DNA from: Mercurialis annua | Taxonomy: Eukaryota > Streptophyta > Magnoliopsida > Malpighiales > Euphorbiaceae | Length of the DNA stretch: 64,000 nt | Direction: 5' to 3' | Assembly: GCF_937616625.2 (NCBI RefSeq) | Contig: NC_065570.1 | Location: forward strand, 11,976,001-12,040,000 | Shown here: in pieces, positions 45,310 through 58,850 of the stretch | Layout: every line of letters starts with the position of its first letter | Numbering within the stretch: the stretch's first letter is position 1 | Made by a program: the position numbers and the translations under genes | The notes under the pieces: generated by a model | What the model was told of the DNA's origin: nothing | Seen by the model: the letters and a program-made list of their open reading frames with translations, nothing else | Database searches by the model: none

Positions 45310-46860
45310 ATAAAACTATAACTTTTGTTAATTAATAAATTAATGTCAGATTATATTTTTAAGATCTATCATTTTAAAAAGCACTAAAATTAAATATTTC
45401 ACTCATATTTTTGGGGCATTTTTTTTATAAGATTCAAATCCACATCAAACAATCACAAAATGGAGAGAAAATGAGAAACAATAGAGGCTGATTAAAATCT
45501 AATTAAATGATGTCGTAATATAAAAAATAAAATATTTAAATATAAATAGGGCTAATGGCGCCAAAAAAAATATATTTTTAATTTTCTTGAATATCTATTC
45601 AATCTTTTTCAAATTTGTAAATCTATCCAAATTTGACAAATTCATTAGAAATATATATAGTTTTTCAAAATTGATTTAATTACACCTACAATAACAATTA
45701 TATGTGTTAATTTTTTAAAGTTGAAAAGAAACAAAGTTTTCGATTAGGATATCATATAGTTCCAAAAAAATCAACTTTGAAAAATATTGAATCGATTTTA
45801 AAAAAATTTAGATAAAATTCCAGCAAATTGGCTAAATTGGGATAGACTTACAACTTTTAACGGTTTTGAATAGATGTTTAAAAAATAAAAAAAAGTTTGA
45901 TTTTATAATAACATTAAGCATAAATTAATATTATATTTTACAATTTCAAAATGGATATTTAATTTTTGTAATGCAAAACACGGTTTTTGTATACCATTTC
46001 AGTTGTTATTGAGAATCCAATCGATGTTAGATGTAGATGCTAAAACTTATTGAATAAAGGGTCAATGTGGCGCTTAAATTTGTGTTTCGGGATCAAATAA
46101 GTCTATTTTATCTTTTTATCAATTAGGTACTCAAACTTTTTTAGGTCAACTAAGTCTTCAAACTCTCTTAATTTAGTTCAAGTAACCTTTTCAAATGCGT
46201 GACTTATTTGACCCCGAGACACAAGATCGAGGATCTAGTTGATAGATACAATAAAAAATGAATTACTTGACCTGAAAATACAAATTTGTACACCTAATTG
46301 ATTTCAAAAATTAAAATTAACTTATTTAATTTTGAGCCGCAAATTAAAAAGTTGCTCTTTCTTCAAAACTCATTTTACCATATTATTTATTTTTGATTCT
46401 GACATTTTAGATTAGCTAGATATTTATAAAGTTGAAATTCCTTTTTCAAATCCACAATCTACATATCTAACCTCTAACAGATCCTTAATATTGAGACTTG
46501 AAACAAGTTTTAACTTTTATGTGTGTAGATCAGAAGGCATTAAGATAATAAATTTATATCTACAAATCCCCTTATTAAAATTATTAAACCAGATTTCAAA
46601 TCTTGAAGTGATACTGAAAAATGACAAACAATATTCATATCTAAATCCTTACTTGAAAAATGTGTAACACAACAGAACAGTGGAGAAACACAATGAAAAT
46701 GTAGAAAACTAAGTTGTAGTTCATAAAAATATCTTCACTTCCATCATTTTGATATTACTTTCCATCACTCTGACATTACTCACATGTTAACTGGTCCCAT
46801 TATTGCCATTTCCATTGCTTTCAATCATCTACTCTAATATCATAGTTATAAACTTTTGAG
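45310..46860. other. AT-rich spacer with a possible MITE relic
   Basis: 46050-46260 has GGGTCAATGTGGCGC and ACTTATTTGACCCCGAGACAC, resembling one arm pair of the 38468 family, but ends are not clear. The rest shows nothing. Confidence 0.3.
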
Positions 46861-46864
46861 GTTA

Positions 46865-47225
46865 GGGTTAATTGTAAATTAACCAATAATAGGTCAATTC
46901 GGTTTTTAAACTTATAATTCAAATTCAAATAATTCATTCTTAATGATTATGATCAGTATTCTTTATTTTTATGTCAATTAATCAAGGATAAAATTATGCA
47001 ATATGAACAAATTCAGATACCAGAATATTTCAATTTTATCCTTAATTTATTTACAAACAAAGAAAATCATCTTTAATTAATCTAAAAATATTACATTTTC
47101 TTGATAAAAATTGATGAGAATGAATTATTTGATTCCACTGAGGTCTCTCTTGAAAAGACCAACCTTTAAATTATAAATTTAAAAACCAGATTGACTCTTT
47201 ATTCGTAAATTAAATTTTAATCTTT
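46865..47225. mobile_element. Foldback MITE
   Basis: Left arm with AATTCGGTTTTTAAACTTAT and TCAAATAATTCATTC and right arm, minus strand, with AATCTGGTTTTTAAATTTAT and the same TCAAATAATTCATTC are inverted copies over about 60-100 bp. TSD not resolved. Confidence 0.55.
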
Positions 47226-47914
47226 TCTTTTTTTTTCAATTACAATTATGACTTTCAATCTTCACAATATTGAATAGTAAATTTTAGTTTTTTTGCAAAT
47301 TGAAGCATCAATAGAATTTTTTAGATAATCTTGAACTAGACTTCGAAAATTCAATGTATAATTCAATTACAGATCTAAATAAAAAAAGTTAGAAAATTGA
47401 CTTATTGACCAAATTATTATACAATATTCTTAATACATTTAATAAAATAAAATTATAATTAACATAAAAGTAATTATTTATAATATAATGTCATCATTGT
47501 ATGTAAATGGAAGAGAAATCATAAGGTTGTTTATGCTCTTTTTAATACTTTTCAATTTTTGAGACATAAGGGCTAAACATGTCCTTGTACTTTTGTTCTA
47601 GTACGGAAAGAGCTCCAAGAATGGGGGTACAGCTGAGCTGACGAAAACACAGCACATTGATGGGTACTTTTCTTCTACGTTCAATGTACGTCGGGCTGAT
47701 ATTTTCATTTGGATAAATACAAAAATATAAGTGCGTATATCACTTATTGATAATTTTAGATACTCATTTATTTTTGAGAAAATCACAAAAATACCACAAA
47801 ATTGATATTCATTTTCACACTTTACAAACAATCTAACTTTTATTTCATCAGCACCATTTTCCAATAATAAATTTCATAAATACCACCTAAACTGATGTCA
47901 TAGTGATGTCAGCA

Positions 47915-47980
47915 TACAATGACCCGCGTGTTGCAATGACCCGTGTGTTGCTCAAATGCAATGACCCGCGTGTTGTATGT
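47915..47980 (+). repeat. Short tandem repeat AATGACCCGYGTGTTG
   Basis: Three copies of CAATGACCCG(C/T)GTGTTG separated by 0-8 bases. Confidence 0.8.
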
Positions 47981-48299
47981 GTCATTTATATTTTATACCA
48001 TCTGATATGTTATTCCCAATTTCCATCACCCCTTAATTTTCTTATCATTTAATCTATGTTTATACAATGGTAATTCTAAAACTGACGCCACTGTATTGGC
48101 ACCTTGCCCATCAATTTTCTTTGTAATATTTACTATTTAAATTTTAAAATATCAATGTTAATTTTAACTTTAAAAATCTAAATGTAATAAATTTTAACAA
48201 TATAAAAATATCTATATAAATGATACAATTTTAAAAATATTTACTTTTATGAACTACAGATACATTATTAATACATACCAAATACGTATATATTATATA

Positions 48300-48653
48300 G
48301 GCCAAATGTTGTAAAAAGGCCAAACCTTTCACAAAAGTTTCACAAAAGTCCTGCCCTTTCAATTTTGTCGATTTTGGCAAAAAATTGATTATTTGGTTTC
48401 ACAAAAGTCGTGACTTTTCAATTTTGTCGATTTTGGCCAAAAATTGATTATTTGGTTTCACAAAAATCCTGACCTTTCAATATTTAGCACGCCACATAGG
48501 CGTCACATAGGCTCCACATAAGCAAATTGAAATCAAATTGAGAGTTGGCCATAATTGAAACCAAATAATTTGTTTTTGGCCAAAATCGACAAAATTGAAA
48601 GGTCGGGACTTTTATGAAACTTTTATAAAAGGTTTGGCCTTTTTAATTTGGCC
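48300..48653. mobile_element. MULE-type MITE with 9-bp TSD and internal duplication
   Basis: TSD TATTATATA is exact at 48291-48299 and 48654-48662. Ends are GGCCAAATGTTGTAAAAAGG and, minus strand, GGCCAAATTAAAAAGGCC. The left arm holds a duplicated ~60-bp block (TTTCAATTTTGTCGATTTTG, twice), absent from the family member at 44238. Confidence 0.87.
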
Positions 48654-48769
48654 TATTATATATCCTAAATTACTTATTGTTGTTGTACCTATTACGTACA
48701 TTTTAAAAATTTATATTTTTAGAAAATAATAATACATCTTTATACACATTATATACAACTCAAAAAATA

Positions 48770-49735
<966 letters not shown>

Positions 49736-50585
49736 TAATTTTTCAATTTTCAACGTAATTTGACAATCGTCTAATTAAATATATAGTTTCTCAAACTTAA
49801 AATTAATTTTTTTAAAATTTTATGTAGAATACATTATTTTCGATATGCTTTATATATAAAATATATAAACAATTAATAATAATTTGAATTTTTTAAAAAA
49901 CATTAATATAAATATTTAACATTTAATTAAATAAAAGTTTAATTAACTAATTATTTTAGAAAAAAACCGAGAGTCGTAATTAGCAGCCCCAAATCAAAAA
50001 AATTAAGTGTCATAATCAGCAGCTCCGAACCAAATTGTAAAATTATTCACCAAAATCAAAAAAATGCATATAGAATTGGATTTTATCCAGTGTCGTTTTC
50101 AACTCCGGCGTTAGAGCTTTTATAAAAAAAAATAACACTCTAAATTTGGAAAATTGGATATTGTTAAGTAAAATTAAAAAGTAAATCGATTTGTACATCA
50201 ACATATAGAATTTGATTTGAGTTGAAAAGTGAGGCTGGTCGGCGATGGAAAAAGAGGGAGCGAGCGCGTCACGATGGAAGTGAAGGAAAAGCTGTTGATG
50301 AGGATGATTTGACTGAAGCTGGTGGTAAGAGAGGAAGAAGGTAACATGTTGGTGTAGTTAAAAGATATAAGGTATGACACGTGTAAACTTGAGAGCAAGG
50401 TGGTGTTGGATGAAAACAAATAAGGAATCTTGGCATTATTGTTAAATTAATGGTACAAATGTAAAGTCTGTAGCTTATTTTGTATTTGATGAAATATAGA
50501 GCCTTTTTTGTTGTTTTCCTGTAATTTTCTCTTTATTTTTATACGAAATAAATACAAATAATCATATGTATTAGCAATTTTAAAT
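49736..50585. other. AT-rich spacer, no gene seen
   Basis: A minus-strand frame near 50198-50419 is Ser/Thr-rich but has no family likeness. Confidence 0.4.
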
Positions 50586-50966
50586 ATACTAGTTTCGCAT
50601 TACGTGCTATGCACGTGGCTCGTAACGTAACTCGCCAATGAACATAACTATAATTAAATAATTAACTTAATCTTATTAATAATATCTTTAAAAATAATAA
50701 GATAGAAATTTAAATAATAATATATTGACCAAATATAATATTTTAATTTTGTAATTCAATCAAACTAAAAGATAGCTATTCCTACTAATTTGGAGACAAT
50801 TTAGTTATTTTTTACATACTAAAAACTAAATTGGAGATAATTTAGCTACCTATTCTAATTAGGAGTTTAATTACAATAGTGATTAATTAAATAACTAATT
50901 AGTTAATGATTATAAAACCTTTATTTAGTAGTAAAATGAAAAGGATTATTCAGTAAATTTGCCTGT

Positions 50967-50981
50967 CCCCCCCCCCCCCCC
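50967..50981 (+). repeat. Homopolymer of 15 C
   Basis: Unbroken C run in a Helitron-like terminus; a shorter C7 run is in the similar terminus at 53071. Confidence 0.95.
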
Positions 50982-51538
50982 AATCCGTGCTTTTATATAT
51001 AGTAATAGCGTTTCACCACGTGCTACACACGTGAGCGATATTAATATGACCCGTTATATATAAAAAATTATTAATATGACCCGTGCTACGCACGTGAGCA
51101 ATATTTGTTTAATCTGTTATATATCTAATAATAATAAAAATATTAAATGAAATAGTTAGTTGTTTTTTGCGAGAATAAATAGTTGTTAATAAATAGTTAT
51201 TGTCAAATAATTAATAAATAGTATAAATATTTATCACCAATGTAATAATCTAGTTTTTCACTACGTGCTACTCATGTGAGTAATATTCATATGATCCGTT
51301 AGATATTTTATAATAATAAAAATATTAATGTAATAATTAGTTGGACAGTCATCTGATTTATATTATCGAGAATGTTTTGAATATAACACAATTAATTCAC
51401 CAAAATCCATCTCTAAAAATCTTAAAATTCTTAATGAATATTAAGATAGAGTTAAGTTTAGCAACTTAACTACATGATTTAACTCAATATATCCGACTAA
51501 GTATTGCTAAAATAATTTATTTACTTTAATAATTAAAT

Positions 51539-52736
51539 GGGAAAAGGTATAAAAATGACCCTAATGTTTACTCCGTATCTCACTTAGCCCCCTAATGTTT
51601 TTCGAGTCTCAAAAATGACCCTAACGTTATAAATACGGAACAAATAAATCCCCCGTTTAACAACAATGTGTTTCAGCGTTAAGTTTGCTGATTTGGAAAA
51701 AAACTAGTCTTTGCCAGCAATCCATGTGGCATTTACTCTTGCCACCTACACATTTAATAACGATTAAACCAAATTAAAACCTAGAAAAACAAAACATAAA
51801 TTAATTTTTAATACACATATATAGCACAGATAACAAATTTCTCCTCTAGCTGTTGCTGAGTTAGGCCAAGACGGCCCAGCTAAGGGTACTAAGGATTATT
51901 GTTGTTAAAGTACCGTGATGTTGAAGAAGGTTGGTGAAGGTAGAATTGGAGAAGGTGTTGGGTACACATATGGATAAGGTATAAAGCCAGGATAGTGGTG
52001 CTGATGATGCGGTGGCTGTGGTGGTGATGTGTATGCAGGTGGTAGCTAGCTCCGGTGGATATCAATAAGGATGATTATAAGGTAGGGGTATGGAGATGAT
52101 GAATGATATGAATCCGAACTAGGAGGTGGTGGTGGATATGCAGGAGGTTGATGATGAATGATGATACAGGTTTGGAGATGATGATTCATAATTATTGTTT
52201 TGATTCTCCATTGTTAAGAATCAATACAAATGAAATAATTTAGCAACTGTTTGCTTTCTTTTGATCAAATTAATTAAAAAAAACAGCCAAATTAACTCCA
52301 TAAATTTCAACTGGGTTCTTTTTCTTTTTATGTTTATAACAATTATAGAAAGAGAGAAATTTTGATTCTGAGTGTATCGATGGATATGTAGGTATTATTT
52401 GAAGAGTGTACTGTTTGGTTTAGGTAAGGTAAGAATAAAGTGCAGATTTATGTGAAAATATTAAAAACAATGGAGAAGATGTTGGTAATGTGGCAAAAGG
52501 AATGGGTTCAAAGGATAAAATAAATATTAATATAATGATGTGGCATTTTTGTTTATCTTTATACATTGTTTTTCAGTGCCGTGTCAGAGTAATTAACGTT
52601 ATTTTAAATTTCAATTGACGGAAGGGTTCAATTGTCCTCTTTTAATAACGTTGGGGTCATTTTTGAGACTCGAAAAACATTAAGGGGTCAAGTGAGATAC
52701 AGGGTAAACATTAGGGTCATTTTTGTACCTTTACCC
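51539..52736. mobile_element. MULE-type element with 9-bp TSD and captured coding piece
   Basis: TSD TAATTAAAT is exact at 51530-51538 and 52737-52745. The ends, GGGAAAAGGTATAAAAATGA and, minus strand, GGGTAAAGGTACAAAAATGA, continue as inverted copies for over 100 bp. The interior is not AT-rich spacer but a Pro/Tyr/His-coding segment on the minus strand, so this looks like a Pack-MULE. No transposase. Confidence 0.82.
51930..52211 (-). pseudogene. Captured fragment encoding a Pro/Tyr/His-rich N-terminus
   Basis: On the minus strand an ATG at 52211 opens MENQNNNYESSSPNLYHH, then the sense frame shifts and gives PPAYPPPPPSSDSYHSSSPY and, after a stop, PPAYTSPPQPPHHQHHYPGF. Repeated PPAY and PYPY motifs are typical of disordered N-termini of plant proteins; I cannot name the donor gene. 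Frameshifts and a stop mean it is not a working CDS. Confidence 0.5.
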
Positions 52737-53110
52737 TAATTAAATTATACATAGGCAACAATTTTTTTTAAAAAAACGGAAAACATTGAACTTTGACTGC
52801 CATGACTTGCTGCCAACTCTTATGTGCACTGTCCAACCCATAACTAAAATAACAAACCAAAACATATAAAATTAGTTAACTCTTTATGGTGTAGTATCCT
52901 ATTACAATTCTAACTTCTAAATAGTAGCACATCTTTGTTAGGGCTTATGTTTCTATTCATAATATGAGCATACGTACTCATCTTTATAGTATATTATATA
53001 AATTAATCTTATTAATTTATTTTTCAATTATAAATTATAGTTAATGAAACCTAATATCGTAATTTTGTCTGTCCCCCCCTTTCCACATATAAAATAGTTA
53101 TAGATAAATA

Positions 53111-53897
53111 TAGATATAGATATACATAATACCAATCGTAAAGTGATGTGATTGATATTCTCACAGTATATTGATGAGAATTTATATATGTCTTTTATCA
53201 GAGCAAATAAAGTTAATTATAGTGTAAAATCTCATTAAAATGGTGCAAATTTCTAATAAATGTGATCAAATTTTAATGATGATACTACAATTTTGTCATC
53301 ATTTTGAAAACATTTTAAAAAGATATTTTAATGTGATTGACTTAATTTACGAATAACGTGATAGATTCGGTTTACTTAAAAAAAATCGTGTTTCATATCA
53401 ACTCTTAAATGAATTACATTACTACATCATCATACTATATTGGCAAAAATTAATAACTATACATGATATTATCACCAAAATAAACATATATTAAAAGATA
53501 AAAATGAGTTAAACAATATACATAGTTTTCATATTTTGTTTCTTTTTATTATAAGGAAAAATTGAGAGTTAACTATAAAGACATGAAGAATGAAGGATCC
53601 TATATTTTTCTTTCATTTTCCCATCGGACAAACATAAATAAGACATGTGGGGAAAAAAGGTAGCTTGTTAGTTGTTATGTGCTTGTCTGCATTCATGGTA
53701 CTCAGCAACATAGTTCCACCAATTTATTTTCCTTGCTTCATTTCTTTCTGCTCAATCTTGTTAAATATCTTATTCATAAATAAAATATCTTGTTAAATAT
53801 CAACAAGACAAAGTCTTAAAAGCTTAATGGTTGGTCAAAATCATGCCAATAGAAATTAGGGCAATTTTGCTTTCAGGAAGATGCTTTCGTTATTAAT
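53111..53897. other. AT-rich spacer, no gene seen
   Basis: Nothing recognised. Confidence 0.4.
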
Positions 53898-53899
53898 TA

Positions 53900-54181
53900 C
53901 TCCCTCCATCCCAAATTGATAGGCAGCTTAGTACAAACACAAGTCTTAAGAAATTGTACTTATCAAGATAAAATGAGTAAATTTATAAACAAATACCACA
54001 CTTACCCTCATTTATTATAGTAGCAGTTTTGTCTTTTAGCATCTTTTGTGTTATTTTCAATGCATTCAACTATAATTAATGAGGGTATATATGACAATTA
54101 GTCATTCAAACAATAAATTACTGCCTATAATTTGGGACAAAAAAAATGTAAATAGTGCCTATCAATTTGGGACGGAGGGAG
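53900..54181. mobile_element. Stowaway-type (Tc1/mariner) MITE
   Basis: Ends CTCCCTCCATCCCAAATTGA and, minus strand, CTCCCTCCGTCCCAAATTGA, both continuing TAGGCA, with TA on each side (53898-53899, 54182-54183). This is the classic Stowaway pattern; 282 bp, no coding content. Confidence 0.93.
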
Positions 54182-54422
54182 TACTATGCATTTAATTTGA
54201 AAAAAAAATGTCTTTTCCCAAAATTGGAAATAATGAAAAAAATTACGCCCTTCATCCGCAATTAATAGATTGATTTTTTTATAGTTGTTCAAAACTATAG
54301 GCTGATTTTCTTTTATAGTAGTAGTTAGTTAGATAAAAAAATTGTCCCAAACACTCTAATTACTTAATCATTTTAATTAATTTTGATTCAACTTTTTGAT
54401 AATAGCATCAGTTAATGCTATG

Positions 54423-55060
54423 GGTGGCCACGATTAATGAACCGGTAACTCTGGTTAGGAATAGCCGGGTCACGGTTTAATGAATATTTGAACTGGATCT
54501 GAACCGCTCTTTAGGCATTTTTATGCCGGTTCAGAATTTGCCAGTTCCAGTTCACGATTTTGATTTTGACGGTTGGAAAAACAAAAAATATTGTAAAAAT
54601 TAAATTTAAATATTTCAGATCAAGATAAAATTAAAATTTTAATGAATATAGATGAGCAATTATACATAAATATTTAAATAAATCTAATCTAATATCATAA
54701 AAAACAAATTGAACAAATTAGTAACATAAAGTTTTAATTTTACTCATTAAAAATTTGAAAAATCACAAAAAAATATTAAATATACATAAAAAAAGTCACC
54801 AATTCTTTGGAGTCATAAAATAAGTATTTTAAAAATTAAACCGGTAGTCGAACCATTGAAACTACCGGTTTAATAAATATGAAATATAAATTTGGTTCAT
54901 CGATTTTTTACAGGTTCACCGGTTCAACTCCCATTATTTTACCGGTTTGATCCGGTTCAACCATAAATTCTGTTTTTTATAATTTCAAACTGGACCACTG
55001 ACCGGTTTCTGGTTTAACCTATTCGACTAGCTGGTACGCTCCGATTTTTAAAACACTGCT
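54423..55060. mobile_element. hAT-like MITE relic with ACCGGTT motifs
   Basis: Both halves are rich in ACCGGTT/AACCGGT motifs around an AT-rich centre. The right end on the minus strand begins GCAGTGTTTTAAAAATCGG, similar to the 30547 element. The left end (ATGGGTGGCCACG) resembles the other hAT group, so it may be chimeric. Confidence 0.4.
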
Positions 55061-55258
55061 TAAAATATATTTAAATTATTGGAGTACTTTTAGACATAAA
55101 ACGTGTATATGGAATCATAAAATTTGAAAGACTTTGTAATCTCATCCACGGGCTCAAAGGGACTGTACGCGAAGAAAGACAAAATAAACCAAAAAATTTA
55201 AAAGTAGAAAGATGAAATAATCAAATAAGAAAATTAGAGGAATGTTATTAATATTTCT

Positions 55259-55858
55259 TGATGGATACCGAATCCTATTTTACTTATAATGGAGCCGAGT
55301 CGCAGGAGATCTATTTTCAAACGACACCAGACTTCCGCCCAAAGGGCCGAATCAAGATAAACCAGCGGCCGAATCCACCGGATCCGCCTTGACTGTAATA
55401 CATCATTCGACATCATAAAGACCGAATCCCTGAGGACTCGGACAAAGCACGTCGACCCCGGGATTCGGATAAGATCACCAAGATCTACGCATATTCGGAG
55501 TATCTGTCCTATTTGGATACAAATTCCAACTTAGGAAGATAGCCTCCAACTTAGGAAGACGAGACTATTTAGAAATATCTTCCTAAATAGGACTCCTGTC
55601 TGAATAAGGAAGGACACTCCTAATCAGGGACAATCCCTACAAAGTAGAAATCACTCTCCTACTACAACTCTACAAGGTATACCATCTACTATAAAAGGAG
55701 CTTGAGGTATGCCTAAACATAGGGCTTATAACAAATACAATTATTCTCCCTTAAGCCTAAACTGACTTAAGCATCGGAGAGCTAATCGGACAAACCGTCC
55801 GATTAGCCATCTACACTGTTTTGCAGGATTAACACCGTCAAGATGCCGGAATCCATCA
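55259..55858 (+). repeat. 5' LTR of copy 2
   Basis: Begins TGATGGAT and ends ATCCATCA, perfect inverted ends. A TATA-like CTATAAAAGGAGC lies at about 55689. Confidence 0.85.
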
Positions 55859-55860
55859 AT

Positions 55861-55878
55861 TGGCGTCGTCTGTGGGAA
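55861..55878 (+). other. Primer-binding site of copy 2
   Basis: TGGCGTCGTCTGTGGGAA follows the LTR by two bases. The usual plant gypsy form is TGGCGCCGTCTGTGGGAA, so one base differs. This points to gypsy ancestry for the element. Confidence 0.75.
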
Positions 55879-56159
55879 AAGCTTAACCAAACTTCAAAAC
55901 TTGAAGGAGCTTTTCTGAACTCAAAATAAATTCTCATTGAAGGATGGCATCTGGCGGAATTAATCTCAAGAACAAACAAATATATCTAATGGATCTGCTA
56001 AATCAAAAGAGTCAGAAATATCAACGGTTATCAGAATCAACTCGCAGCAATTAAAGAATAAGAGAGTCAACAACAAGAAATTATTTGACCAAGAAAAAAG
56101 GAAGAACGTGGTTAATGGCAAAGGATACAGATTATTTGATATTTGACCTAAATTTCAAA

Positions 56160-56345
56160 TAAAAAAAAGGGGAAATTGGCAGGAATAACAAAGCAGGTGA
56201 TTAAGGAAAGATGGATTACATTAATTAAACAAGCAGGTCATATGTGTTATTGATGTGGCAATTCAAACAATAAGCATGTCAAAAATCAAAAAAGAAAGAA
56301 ATTTAATTGCGGAGGGAAGCATATTATATTATTGGCCAAATTCAA
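56160..56345 (+). pseudogene. Remnant of a gag zinc-knuckle region
   Basis: A frame at 56245-56290 reads Cys-Tyr-stop-Cys-Gly-Asn-Ser-Asn-Lys-His, like a CCHC knuckle with a stop codon (TGA, 56251-56253) in it. A second Cys-Gly-Gly-Lys-His cluster follows near 56310. It is too decayed to be translated. Confidence 0.4.
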
Positions 56346-58564
56346 AAGAAAAGTAGAGGATTTTATGGCATTATGAAAATCACGTCCGGAATTGTCAAAT
56401 CGGAGATATTATCTTATTAACAACGGGAGTTAAATCACGATAAGTTCTCAAACTCATTAAATATTTTATTACATGTGGAATTAATTGCTCGTGTCATGAT
56501 TTCAACATATTGCCCATCTCGCATGATTTCTTCTAAATTGATACACTATAATTTGCAATTATTTTGCATTAATCGAAATTACACTATAAGATCTATCAAA
56601 ATATATATTTTGTCTTAGTACAATATTTGAGAGATTTACTTATTAGAAAAGGTATATGAGTAAATTGACAATGCTTTAAATTAAGCATGTGAGCACAAAA
56701 TATGAGATTTTTACTTATTAGAAAATTTACATGAATAAATTTACAATACTTTAACTAAGCACATACATATGATTATATGAGATCTTTTCTTTTTAGGAAA
56801 GATACATACATGAATAACTTGACAATATTTTAGTTAAGCAGATGAGTATAAATATCAATATATATATATGAGATCTTTGCTAATTAGGAAATCATATAAA
56901 AAGAATATATTGCATGACTACAAAAGACTAATTAGCTAAGAAGGAAATAATCAAATATAGCATATGAAATTATTAGTTTCCTTTGTCAAGTAATAGATTT
57001 ACTACTTGAATATACAATATCTTTATAAATAAGAAAACCGTTTAATAAAAATTTATAATGTGAGGATGGACTATATCCTACATAATTTATATAAGATCGC
57101 TTGCTATCTTGAACACAACCATATATAATAAATTTATATTATATCGTGAAGTCCATTATTGGACCAGTCAAAATTTATAAAATACAGACATAGAAGATGA
57201 TGAAAATAAAAGAAGAAATGCTAGAAAATATACTGAAAGAAGAGACGAGATGTCCTAAATACCAAAAAACTAGGCGAACAACGCCCAACAAAACATAAAG
57301 AACGAGATGGATCAAGAGGCGAAAAGTGAAGCGGCCCAAGAAGCAAAGAGAGAGATGGTTCGAAAAACAAACTGAAGGCGAAACAAACATATGGATGAAG
57401 AGACAGTTTTGATCAGGAGCAAAAACGGTCCAAAGACTGAAGGTCAAGATGTCCTAGAAAGCTGAAGGAAGAAATCGCCCTGAAGGCGAAAATAAAACTT
57501 GAAGAAACGATCTAAAGACCAAAATACAAGATGTCCCAGGAAGTTAAAGGAAAAGAATAAATCAACAAAATAAAGTGAATCTACCCGAAAATAATGAAGA
57601 AGGGCATAACGCCCCTAGAAACAACGAGAAACAAGAAAGATGGAATAAATGAAGAAAACAAAAAAATACCACCCAAAAAGGTGAAAACCAAAACAAAGTT
57701 ATAAGTGGACCAAATTTCAGAAGAGAAGAACGAAGGGAAAAAAGCCCCACAAAGCCAATCCAAAAAGAAAAATTAGGAAGACAAAGGCGAATTCTGTGAA
57801 TTTGCACATCGGAAATAAAACCACATATGTAGCGGAAGAAGATAAGAAGAAAATATAATCAAGGTGCTAAAGAAAATCAAAACCGAAGAACTCGACCAGA
57901 AGGACGTGAAACTGAAGTGCTCACCCCTATCAACGCAATAAAAGGAAGAACGAAAACGGCCCAAAAGAAGAAAAACGAAGACGTGATAAAAAAACGGGCA
58001 TAAATACCCTTTGAGATCGGTGTATTTGTGGTGGAGCTTGGAGGAAGAGATACAAATTCCACGAAAAATATGATCAAGAAAAGAAAAAAAAAGAGACAAA
58101 AAATTAGCGGAAGCAAATAACTCAGATCTAATAAATTACAAAAATAAGAAAAAATTCAGAAAACGAAATAGAGCGAGAGATGGTGGCAATAGAACTCCTA
58201 CAAGAATTAAAAGAATATAGAAAACGTAACAAAAATCAGTGGTAAGAAAAGAAAAAATAAATATAAAGGCTGAAAGAAGAGAAGAAATAAGAAATCAAAT
58301 GAATTTTACCCAGAACAATAACGAAGATGGAGAAAGAAATCAATAAAAGCACCACTTGAGATAATGGAGAACGAAGCGATGTAAAAATGAAGGAAAAGAC
58401 CTCGGGCAAAAGGAATTAATAAACAAAGAAGGCTCCGCCAAAGAAGAATAAGCCGAGGCTTAACCAAGAAGAAACTTGCCTTAATAAGGCTCGATCAAAG
58501 AGAATAAACCAAGAAAAATAACAAAAAAAAGAAAATAAAACTTAACAAAGAAGATTCATACAAA

Positions 58565-58790
58565 GAAAAACCCCAAGAGGGACAAAGAAGATAGGTTTGT
58601 CTGAACGTTGAACAAAACCCCAAGAGGGAAAGAACAGATAGATTCGGCCGAATCCTAAAAAGATAGATTCGGCCGAACCCTAAAGAGATAGACTCGGCCG
58701 AATCCTGAAGAAAACCCTAAGAGGGAAATAAGAGATAGATCTGGCCGAATCATGAAGAAAACCCCAAGAGGGAAAGAAGGATGAATAAGA
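58565..58790 (+). repeat. CCCCAAGAGGG tandem repeat of copy 2
   Basis: About five units with AAAACCCCAAGAGGGAAAG and (G/T)CGGCCGAATCCT blocks, matching the array at 5780-5935. Confidence 0.75.
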
Positions 58791-58850
58791 TAGAAGTCAA
58801 AAGGCCCATCATCAAGTACAGACTTTTGGTCATACCCGATGGTGTCAATC

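Larger units (their letters stand above)
50586..53110 (-). mobile_element. Cluster of Helitron-like termini, probably nested relics
   Basis: Four minus-strand 3'-end-like hairpins occur: ACTAG..ACGTGC-TAT-GCACGT at 50585-50630, CACGTGCTACACACGTG near 51017, CCCGTGCTACGCACGTG near 51078, and CTAG..CTACGTGCTACTCATGTGAG at 51252-51290. C-rich 5'-end-like sequences lie at 50960-51005 and 53065-53110, both followed by TATATA-type tails. The target A^T rule holds only for the first. The Pack-MULE-like element at 51539-52736 lies inside. Confidence 0.35.
55259..58850 (+). mobile_element. Purine-rich LTR element, copy 2, cut by CACTA
   Basis: A 600-bp 5' LTR (55259-55858) and a primer-binding site are followed by an internal region matching copy 1 from about 56365. 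The first 500 bases of the internal region, absent from copy 1, carry remnants of a gag-like zinc-knuckle segment. From about 57180 the + strand is strongly purine-rich. The element stops at 58850, where a CACTA transposon begins, inside a repeat unit that copy 1 continues through (compare 5957-6010). Its 3' part must lie beyond the CACTA, outside the window. Confidence 0.75.
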
